The notes beneath the pieces are model-generated. The model worked only from the letters and a program-made list of their open reading frames with translations, ran no database searches and was not told where the DNA came from. Below are positions 46,874-57,100 of a stretch of DNA of 64,000 nucleotides, in pieces. Both the position numbers and the translations under genes were made by a program. How positions within the stretch are numbered: position 1 is the first letter of the stretch; the number at the start of each line of letters is the position of its first letter. Origin of the DNA: Halothiobacillus diazotrophicus (GTDB lineage Bacteria; Pseudomonadota; Gammaproteobacteria; Halothiobacillales; Halothiobacillaceae); assembly GCF_001663815.1 (NCBI RefSeq), contig NZ_CP016027.1, positions 1,747,001-1,811,000 of the forward strand, written 5' to 3'.

Positions 46874-47314
46874 TCAACTGATCTCTGGAATGGCCGGAGT
46901 CGGATCGTCCGGAAAGGGCACTTCGATCGGCTTGCTCTCGGGATCACTCAGAAACCGCACATAGGTCTCCACCGCCAGTTTGTACTGCCGGAATGTCACC
47001 GCACCCCCTTCGCCCTGGCTGTACAAACCTTCGAACCAGACCACCTCCGGCGTGATATGCGCAATCCAGGCATTGCCGTCGGCGGGAATGTACCGGGTTT
47101 CGCCGGTTTCAATTTGGCGAATTCCTCGAAGGAAGCTCGCACCTGAACCTTCGGGGTTCTGGATGTCGTTATCAATAGCCTCGCACATGAACTCGAATCG
47201 CTGGAGAATCCGTGCCTTCAAATCGACAACATGGAGGTTCAAGTCGATGCTGACCCCATTCACTTCAATTCTTGGCGTGCAACGCAAAACAGCAGTTGGG
47301 TGACCCATAATCAT
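46874..47314 (-). CDS. Orphan EndoU immunity paralogue (CdiI-2)
   Basis: 146 residues, the same length as CdiI-1 (47755-48195). Residues 54-146 differ from CdiI-1 at only about four positions, while residues 1-53 are largely different (start MIMGHPTAVLRCTPRIEV). The ATG overlaps the stop of the CT2 toxin tail by 4 bp and has AGGAGA upstream. It may protect against a variant EndoU effector used by relatives. The family has no recognised name. Confidence 0.78.
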   Translation of the reverse strand: MIMGHPTAVLRCTPRIEVNGVSIDLNLHVVDLKARILQRFEFMCEAIDNDIQNPEGSGASFLRGIRQIETGETRYIPADGNAWIAHITPEVVWFEGLYSQGEGGAVTFRQYKLAVETYVRFLSDPESKPIEVPFPDDPTPAIPEIS

Positions 47315-47700
47315 TCTCCTAACGGATAGAACGTCGTACGCTGGTTCTTTGAATCCCAAGAAAACTGCAAACGAATCCCGGACGGTGAGGTTGCAATAAA
47401 CCGTTGCCCGGCCAGTCCGCCTGCTTGAGCCTGCTTAAACGCCTCACTCACCTCATACTCGATGCGCGCCTGGGACCATGACGGCGGGAAGAATGTCGAG
47501 TCTGCAAACTTATTTACCCACACTCCTTTCTGGCCGGTCGCAGGGTTGACCTTGTTCGCATCAAATACCTGGACCGGAGCTTCGGCTGTTGCTCGCGCTG
47601 CTGCCAGCCGCACCGGCCAGGCAGCCGTTGATGGCGTGGGGCAGGGTGGCGGTGAAATCGTTTATCTGGCCGGCGCCGTTGAAGAGGCTGCCGGTCCTGG
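47311..47700 (-). pseudogene. Orphan EndoU-type CdiA-CT tail (CT2) with frameshifted pretoxin debris
   Basis: The last 100 codons encode the C-terminal half of an EndoU toxin (EAPVQVFDANKVNPATGQKG onward, TFFPPSWSQARIEYEVSEAF). The first 50 homologous residues differ from the main toxin at one position, then the tail diverges (QAQAGGLAGQRFIATSPSG). Upstream, in another frame, lies debris resembling the CdiA segment HAVAGCLAGAAG (here HAINGCLAGAAGSSAS). The catalytic-His part is missing, so the fragment cannot be an active toxin alone. Confidence 0.75.
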
Positions 47701-47754
47701 CAGCACCAGCATGCGATCAACTGCTTGTTCGCCGCTGTTGTCTTGTGAGTCGCG

Positions 47755-48195
47755 TCAACTCAGATCTGGAATGGCCGGGGTGGGGTCGTCCGGAAAGGGC
47801 ACTTCGATCGGCTTGCTCTCGGGATCACTCAGAAACCGCACATAGGTCTCCACCGCCAGTTTGTACTGCCGGAATGTCACCGCACCCCCTTCGCCCTGGC
47901 TGTACAAACCTTCGAACCAGACCACCTCCGGCGTGATATGCGCAATCCAGGCATTGCCGTCTGCTGCGATGTACCGGGTTTCGCCGGTTTCAATTTCGCG
48001 TATCCCTCGAAGGAAACTTGCCCCTGAACCTTCGGGGTGCTGGATGTCGCCAACAATCGCTGCACACATCAAATGGAAGCGGCTCGTGAATAGCCCATTT
48101 ACGTCTATCACGCTGATGACGCGTGACCATCTTTCTTCTCCATCGACCGTCTCCAATACGCGGGGAGATATTCTGAGTCTGAGTTTGGCAATCAT
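47755..48195 (-). CDS. cdiI: CDI immunity protein CdiI-1 (EndoU partner)
   Basis: 146 residues, predicted soluble. The ATG overlaps the cdiA stop by 4 bp (ATGA), the usual place of cdiI. The C-terminal part (PEGSGASFLRGIREIETGE to PFPDDPTPAIPDLS) is almost identical to CdiI-2 whereas the N-terminal 53 residues are specific. It should bind and neutralise the EndoU-type CT of the adjacent CdiA in the cytoplasm. The name is assigned by position; the fold was not recognised. Confidence 0.82.
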   Translation of the reverse strand: MIAKLRLRISPRVLETVDGEERWSRVISVIDVNGLFTSRFHLMCAAIVGDIQHPEGSGASFLRGIREIETGETRYIAADGNAWIAHITPEVVWFEGLYSQGEGGAVTFRQYKLAVETYVRFLSDPESKPIEVPFPDDPTPAIPDLS

Positions 48196-51100
48196 TTTTT
48201 TGGGCTTCCATACGGATAGAACGTCGTACGCCGATTTCTTGCATCCCAATAGATCTGAATATCAACCCCGCTCGGCGTTTGCCCGACCCATCCTCCTTCA
48301 GGATTTACGCGCTTGTTCTTAAACGCCTCACTCACCTCATACTCGATGCGCGCCTGGGACCACGACGGCGGGAAGAAGGTCGAGTCTGCGAATTTGTTCA
48401 CCCACATTCCTTTCTGGCCCGTCGCAGGATTGACCTTGTTCGCATCGAATACCTGTACCGGGGCTTCATAGGTGCCGTTGGCATTGAACTTGATCTCGGC
48501 ACCTGGCGCAATCCGCGATGCGCCGTCGGCTGCAAGCTCCGCATGATACCCCGTCGCGGCCTTTCGCCCATTGATCTCGCCGCTGAGCACGTGATCCATG
48601 TCAAAGTTGTTGTCCTTGAGGATGGATTGGTCCGTCCGGGACCGGTAGATGTCGTCAAATCGTGTGTCGGGCTGGTAGCGGGAGAGTTCCGAAAGCTCGG
48701 CTTTGAGGTTTGCGCCTTGTGTCGCATTCACAGGGCCGTCTCGCAGCCCCTCAGGCTTGTTGGCGACCCCACCCAGGCTCGGCGGGAGCTCCGAGACCTT
48801 CCCCAACACCTTCCCCGTCGCTTCTTCCACCACCACGCGCTCGGCCCCCTGGGTGACGACCTTGAGGCCCTTGCCCGCTCCGGGGATGAGATCGATCGCG
48901 CTGGTTGGCAGGATGATCGTGGAACCAACGTACACCCCTGCCCCCAGCCAGTGACGCAGGCTGTCTTGCTCCGACCCGCCCAGGTCCACCGCCCAGCCGG
49001 TGATCGTGCCTTGCGCATCCACCAGCGCCTTGATCTGCGCTTTATCCAGAGCCTTCACCAAGGAACCAAGTGCTTGGTCCGCACTGTCTCCAAACCGGCT
49101 CAACACTCGTCCCCACGCAATCAGTGAAAAGTGTTGGTATCCATAGCTTTTCGCCGCCGGATCTCGATTCAATTGTGCGGTACACTCCGCCTCTGTTCCA
49201 TTGACGCAGGCATTGAGCAGAAGACGGTTGTTGAGCTTATCCACTAGCTCCAGTCCAGCGATTTCGCTGTCGCAGCGGGCATCGCACTGGCCGCTCAACC
49301 GTTTTTCTTTCAGTAACTTCAACCGTGCCGCATCGGCATGGTTCAGCCAGTTATTCTGCGCCGCATTCGCCGCCGTGCCGCTCGCTATCGCCACGCCCTG
49401 GGCGTTCTGGCCCGTCAGGGCCGCGGCGATGCCGCCCATCATGCTGGCGAAGGCGACGGTGTCTTGCTTGGCGGGCGCATCGCCGTTCCCCGAGTTGTAG
49501 AGCTGGGCGCTGAGTTCGCCCACCGCTGCGCCAATGGCCCCCGCCCCGCAGGCTTTGCCGCCGCCGATGCCGCTGCCCGTGGCGCTGGCCCCGGCGGCGC
49601 CGGCCAGGCAGCCGGCCACGGCATGGGCGAAGCTGTGGGCGTATACATTGAGCCGGTCTTTCATGGCGACGTCGCCAATCCAGTTGGCCCCTTGCGCCGC
49701 CGCCGCATTCAGTACCCCGCTGACCAGTTCCGTCTGAAGGTTGGTTTGCAGGTCCGTCCCGGTGATCGCGCTGGTCAGGGTGGCGCGGGCCAGCCCATTG
49801 ACGAGGTTCTTGCCGATGTTGGCGGTGAGGCCGTCCTTGACGGTCACGTCGTTCAACCGGAAGGCGTTCTTGCCTTCGCCGAACTGGATGCCCCCGATTC
49901 CATTGAGCACCCCGGCGGTCACCACCGCTGTGGCCAGTTGGCGAAGGTTCGCGCTGCTGCCCAGTTCATGCAGGGTTTTACCCACATTGCCCTGGTTGTT
50001 GATCAGGCTGACGCTGGCCTGACTGGCCAGGGTGGTGACGGCTGTGTTCAGAATGACGCCCGCCGTTGAATAGGTCGTCACGCCGGCAGCCGTCGTGGTC
50101 GCCAGGGTCGTGCCTGCCAGCGAGGTGGTGGTCACGCCGCCGGCCGTAGCCGAGGTGCCGACGGCCGCCGTACCCGCCCCTGCGGTGAAGTAGGCGACCA
50201 CGACGGCGACCACGGCGGCGGCAGCCGGGGTGAGGCCCTGTTGTTTGTAATCCCATTTCTGGTGGGCTTCTTCGATGCGTTTCCAATCCACTTTCTGGTT
50301 GAGGGCCGAGTCTTGCTGCAATTGCTTGAGCCAGCCCATGCCGGGTTCCTGGGCCAGCACGGCGGCGCTGTCCCGCACGCCCATGTCGGCGGTGATGCGG
50401 TTGGCGGCACTGAGCTTGAGCTGTTCGGCGTTGAAGTGGTTGTACTGCGTGGTTTGATCGACGGTGCCGTGCCCTTCGACGCCTTGCCAGGCGAGATCCT
50501 TATGCTTTTGATCGCTGCTCTGACTGGCGGTGGTGGTCACGCTGGCCAGGTTGAGGTTGTGGGCGGCATCCAGGCTCAGGGTGCCGAGTTGATGGTCGCC
50601 CGTTTCGGTGGTCGTGCCCTTGGCCGTCGCATCGATGGCATTGAGGGTGATATCGCCCGCCGTGCTTTGGATGGCGATGTTCTGCCCGGTCAGGCTGGCC
50701 GGTGCGCGCGTGGTTTGCGCCTGATCCGTGTTCAGGGCGGTTTTGTAGCCGATGCCTTTGCCCGGCGTGAAGGTGCCGGTGAGATCGCGGAGGTTGACGC
50801 CGGTCTTCTTGTAGGTCTCCTTGCTGCTGGCGCTGCTGCTGTTCAGATCGCTGTGAATGCTGACCTGGGCACCGCTGATCTGGATGTCGCCCCGATCGGC
50901 ATTCAGCTGCCCCGCTGCGATATCGACGATGCCATTGGCCTGGAGACTTACCCCCTCGCGGCCATTCACGGTACTGCCGTTCAGGGTAACTTGCTGGCGA
51001 TCGGCATCGACGCCGCGCTTGTGGCCACCGGGCAATCCGGTGGTGAATGCCCAGGTGCTTTTGCTTTCCTGCAGGGTGCTTGCCGATGCACTCGTGTCGG

Positions 51101-54100
51101 CGCTGGTTGAAAGGATGATGTGCCTGCCGCCGATATCGACGCGGCCGGCATCGGCTTGGACCCGACTCCCCTGAATCAGGGCGATGCCCTGCGCCGGATC
51201 CTGCGGGTCGAGGGCACCGGCGATCAACGCAATATTGCCCTGTTGGCTATGCAGATCGCTGCCGGTGTTGCGGATGGTGTCGAGATCGTGGGTTTCGCGC
51301 TTGCTGGAGGAACCGTAGCCGCTGGTCGTCAACCCGGATTTGCTGGACTGCGCGTAATGGCTTTCCGTATGGGTATCTTGTGACGCCAACAGGGAAACGT
51401 CGCCGCCCCCCATGAGGGCAATGTCGTTCCGGGCGGCCACGCGACTGCCTTGCAGCGTGACGTCGTTGCCCGCCATCACATGAACGCTATCGCCGCTCAG
51501 TACCGTGCCGATGGCTTGGGTATCTGCCGTGCTGTCGCGGGTGATCGAGGTGCTGCGGGAGAGGAAGCCTCGGCTGGTGACCTTGATGGCCTGATCCCAG
51601 TTCCGACTCGTCTGCCCGTTGATCAGGCTGATGTTCCGCCCCGCCTGAAGATCGACGGCACCGGCTGTGCTGGCGATCTGCGCGGCTTTGGCCTGAATGT
51701 CCTGCCCTGCCGTAAGCTGAACTGCGCCCTGGGTCTTGATGGTGGTGCCGATATCCTGGCTATTGCCCCGGAACAGGTGGTTGTCGGCATTCCAGACCAC
51801 GTTGTTCTGCTCGCCGGTAGTGATTGCGGATAGCGTGAGGTCGCGTTTGGCTTGCAGGATCGTCTGGCCGGTGCCGGCATTGGTGATTTGCGCCGCCGTG
51901 AGGTTGATATCCCGTCCCGCCGCGATCTGAAGGACGCCATCCGGGTTCTCGACGCCCACCCGGGCCACCTGATCGATGCCGGTGCGGCTGAAACGGCTCG
52001 CCCCGGACGGGTTCTCGCCGCTCCGGGTGGTGGTGGCGATGGTGATATCGCGCCCGGCTTGCATGGCGAGCAGATCGCCCGCCGTGATGGTGCCGCCGAG
52101 GTTCTCGATGTCCTGCCGGGCGTTCAGGGCCACCGTGTGACCGCCGGTAATGCGCCCGCCGAGGTTTTTCACGTTTTCGGCGGCGAGCGACACGATGCTC
52201 CGGCCGGCCAGGGTGCCGCTGTTCTGGACGGAGCCGCTGGCTTGCATATCAATGGCCTGTGCGGAAACCAAACTGCCGGCCCCGTTGACGTCGCCCGGAT
52301 GGACAACCGTATACACCTGGGGCACCAGGACTTTTTGCGTGCTGCCATCCGGCAGGATGATGGAGCGCTCGACCAGCCACACCATATCGGAGGTGAGCTG
52401 TGCCATCTGGGCGGCCGTCAGGGCGACGCCGGGCACCAGATGCCATTGCCTGGCATAGGTGAGCCCGGCATTCATGAGTGCCATGTATTCGCTTTGATCG
52501 CTGGCATAACCCTCGAGGAATCGACGACCGGTGAGTTGGGCGACCTGTTCCTGTACCAAGCGCTGCTCGTAGAAGCCGTCGCCCAGGCGTTTTTGCGTGG
52601 TGGCCGGATCCAGCTTGAGCTGGTTCAGCAGGTAATCGGAACTGATCCACTGACGGTAATCGGTGAACCGGGAATCCGTCGCGATCAGGTACCCGGCCGA
52701 GGGATCGGGCGTCACGTGGAACAGGCTGTTCCGGGGAATCGTCGTATTCACGGCGCCGGTGCGCACGATGCCGGCCGGCCCGCGTGCCGTATTGCCGGAC
52801 AGCGGCGCGACGGAAACCGCCGGGTTGGCCACCGGCGTGCCGTGATCGCCCGGCGCCGCCAGGCCATCGTTCACCGTGCCGCTTCGCGTCGCCTGCGCGA
52901 GGCTGTCCGTCTGCGCACCGGTCACCGCGGCCACGGGGAGGGCACTCGGCCCGTTCGCTGTCGGCGCGTTCGCGGCGAGATCGGGACCTTGAACCGTGTC
53001 GGTCGGCACTGCCGCAGCGGGCGTATCGGACTGAGCACTGCCCACCGGGTGCTGGAGGGGAATACCCTGGTACCAGCCATTCTGAACCACGGCGGGTACG
53101 ATTCCCGACGGATTGCCGCCGACAGCGGGACCTTGCCCCGCCGTGCCAGTGGCCGCGGCAGGGGACACGGCGACCCGGGCCGACCCCGCGCCATCGGCGG
53201 TCTGAGCGACGCTGCCGCTCGACCGAGCGGCGATCGATGCGCCCGTGCCGGAAACGGCCGTGTTTTGTTCCAGCAGCGTGGTGGGCAGGTCATAGGGCGT
53301 GCCGTAGACGGGGGGCGGCATATAGGCCGTTTCGCCGTCCCATTTGCGCTCATGATGCTTGCTGAAAAATGACCCGCCCCAACCGACATGCGTATGCTGC
53401 GCCGTGCCGCTGTAACGGAGGATATCCTGGCCTTGCGTCGCCTGATTGAGGAAGTTGGCCCCCGTGAAGGTCATCACCCCGCCGGCCACCATATGACTAT
53501 CCTGATTCAGCACGTCGCCGCCGGACAGCGTGAGATCGCCACCGGATAGAATCTGGCCCGGTTGCGTGGACACCACCTCGGTGTGCGAGGCCACGGTGGT
53601 CAGGCGGATCAAGGTGTAGTCTTCGAACTGGCCGGGGTAACCCACACAGCTGTTCTTGTCCTGCCCGCCGCCGATGCCCCAGCAATTAGCCGCGTTATAT
53701 TGAACGGGGCTGCGATCCGGAACTACGAATGCCTCATGGATGGCCGGATCGTCGACTTGCTGGGTGACCAGATTGGCGTTCAGGTTCTGCAGATCGCGGG
53801 TGTCGATCGTCAGCGCCCCCAGCGCGTTGATCGTCGCGCCACGGTTGACGACCGAATCCGCGGTGCCCGTGGCCTGTTGCCGCGCATCCAGACCGCCGCC
53901 AATCGCCATGTCGCCCAGGCTGAACATGAGCGCATGATCGAGATTCTGGACGCTGCCTGCGCCGATATCCAGGCGATTTCTGGCCGCGATGACCCCCGCC
54001 ACGCCATTTTCGGCGGCATTCACCAAACGCGTCGCGGCGATGGAGAGATGGTCGCCATACATTCGGCCCGTTCCGAGGTTATCCACCGTGGCAGCACTCA

Positions 54101-57100
54101 CCCCCGTCGCTTGCCCGTCGATCAACCCGCGATTGATCACGGCATCGCTGGCGGTGACCGAGGTGTTCTGCGCGGTGATTTCGCCCGTGTCGGTGTTCTC
54201 GACACGGCGCGCCTGAATGGCGAGATCCTGGCCCGCGTTCAATACGGCCTGGTTGCGCAAGGTTCCCGCTGTCGTCACCGTGGCATGACCGTCGGCCGTT
54301 AGCTCGCCCGTCAAAGTGAACCCTTGGCGGAGGTTGAGACTCAAGTCGCCCCGGGAGAGCAACTTGCCGTCCCCGGTCAGCCCGGCACTGTCGATGGACA
54401 GCCGTTGCCCGGCGATCATCGTGCCGGCCGTGTTGGTGACCTGAAGCGCGGCGTTGGCCGGGTCGACGTCCTGCACCTGCACGGTTTGTTGACCGGATAT
54501 CAGACCCTGGACATTTTGGATATCGCCGCCGCTCGTCAACACGATATCCCGGTCCGCCCGGATCGCCCCCGAGGCATTGTCGATAGACGGCGCGGTCAGG
54601 TGGACCGACCCGCCCTCCAGTCCCTGATTGCTGCCTTGCGTGCCGACATTGGTGATACCGGCGGCGCTGACATTCAGCGTCTGCCCCGAACGCACGAGGC
54701 TGGCGGTGTTATCGAGCGCATCGCTCAATGTCATGGTCACATTGCCCAGCGCCTGGATTTGCCCGCCGCGATTGTCCAGCGATCGCCCGGTCAGATTCAT
54801 CTGGCCGGAGCTGGTCAGCACGCCGCCCTGCACATTGCCGATCGCCGCGCTGACGATCGAGAGATCCCCGAGACTGCCGACGAAGCCCCCGGCGTTATCC
54901 ATGGCACCCGTATTGAGCTGGACATCGCCGAGACCAATGATCCCCTGCCCCGCCGCCGAATGGGTATTCGTGAGCGTTTGGCCCTGGGTATCCAGATGGA
55001 GGCTGCCCTGGGCCTGGATAAGGCCCCGGTCGTTGACGACGGCACCGCTCTGGATCGTCAGGGCGCCGCTATCCGCCGCCCCGGTCGCCACCAATTGGCC
55101 CCGGGTGTTGTCGAGGTTGTGGCCGTCGATCTTCAGGCTGCTGCCGTTGATGAGCCCGCCGGCGTTCATCACGCCGTGGCCGCTGAGCTGAAGGTGCAGG
55201 GCCGCGGCAATTTGGCCGCCGCTGTTGTCGATGCCCCCCGCCGTGGCGATGAGGTCGGTTCGGTCCTGCACCGAGCCGATGTGGCCCTGGCTGTTGTCGA
55301 TCTGCCCGGCGGTCAGACTGACGGGGCCGTTGGCAGCCAACAGGCCGTGGCTGTTGGTCAGGCGGTCGGTGGTGTCGACGGTCAAGCCCTGCTCGGCAGT
55401 GATTTGCCCCTGACTGTTGGCAAGGGTTTCGGCCGTGAGGTGAACGGCACCGCTGGCGCCCATACGGCCACCCTGCTGGGTAGCGGTCGATTGGCTGTTG
55501 TCCACGCCATCTGCGGCATGAATCGTCAGATCGCCCCCGGCCGCCTGGATGGCGCCACCCCGGTTGTCGAGACTACCCTGCGTACCGAGCGTGGTGTGTC
55601 CCGCACTATAGATCGTGCCGCTGTTCCGGATGCCGACCTGGCTGTCTACCCGGGTGTCGCCGCGACTGGTGATCTGACCGCTGTTTTCAACCTCGCCGGC
55701 AGCATCGATCCCCACGGCTCCTTGGGCCTGGATGATGCCGTCGTGATTGGCGAAATACCCGGACTGGATCGTCAGGGCGCCGTTATCCTGCGCCCCGCTG
55801 GCAATCACCTTGCCGAAGGTATTGTCGAAAGCGCTGCCCTGGGTGTTCAGGTCGATGCTGCTCCCGGCCATCAACCCGGTAGTATTCATGACCTCCTGCC
55901 CCAGAATATGCAGGCCTTGTGCAGCCTCGATCACCCCGGCACTGTTTTCCAGGGTATCCGATATCGTGACGTCGGTGCCCCCATGCACCGAGGCAATGCT
56001 CCCCTGAATATTGTCGATTCGCTGAGCGTGTACCGTGACCTGCTGATCGGCTGCCAGCAACCCTCGGGCATTGTGCAGATCCTCGCGGGTATCGATGTGC
56101 AGCGCCTTATTGGCCGTAATCCGTCCCTGCATGTTGAACAGATAGCGACTGGTAAGTGAGATATTGCCGCTGGCGCTGATCTGTCCTGCCGCATAGGCAG
56201 TGAAGGGCATGGCGCTTTCGACATAGTCGTTGTAGCCCGCCTGATACGTATCGCTGGCGGCGCGGGTTGTCGATGACCGGTTGTCCACGCCATCTGCGGC
56301 ATGAATCGTCAGATCGCCCCCGGCCGCCTGGATGCTGCCGCCCCGGTTGTCGAGTTCGCCGGCCGAGAGGGTCATCCCGCCGTTGCTTGAGATGGACCCG
56401 TCGGTGTTGTCCAGTCCGGCTTGGGTGGTGATGCTGCCCGTCCCGCTGCCGGTCTGGATCACTGTGCCGTTCCGGTTGGAAAGACTACCGCTGTCGATCG
56501 TGAGTTGCCGGGCGACGGTACTGCCGCCGTCCAGGGTGACGGAGCCGGCTTCGAGTTCGAGCCGACCGTTGCCGATCACCTGGCCGTCTCGCCCGTCATA
56601 GGTCGAGGCGGTCAGGCTCAGGGTGCCGTCGCCGGCGTGCTGGAGGCGACCGCCCGTGTTGTCGATCTTCGCCGCCGATATGCTCAGGTTCCGGCTGTTG
56701 CCGGCAATCCGCCCGCCGCTGTTGTCCACGTCGCCCGGCAGATCGAGGGTCAGGTCGCCGCTGCCGATCTGCACGAGGTCGCCTTGGACGTTGGACAGGT
56801 CGTGGGCCTGCAGGTCGAGTTGGTCGCCGGAAATGTGCGCTCCATCGGTTCGCAGGGTTTGTCCGGTGTGGGCGCTCAGGCCGTGTTCGGCCACGAGGGT
56901 GGCGCCGCTGAGGTCGATGTCGCCGCCGGCATCCAGCTGGAGGTTGGCCCCTTTGCTCTGGCCGTCGCTCCGGTCGATCCGCCCGGACTGAAGCCGCTGG
57001 TCGCCCCCGCTGAGGTGCTTGCCGTGATCGGCAATCGCTCGGGTGGCGGTCACGCTCAAGTCGCCGCCGCTGCCCAGGCTGCCGTCGGCCTGGATGCCCG

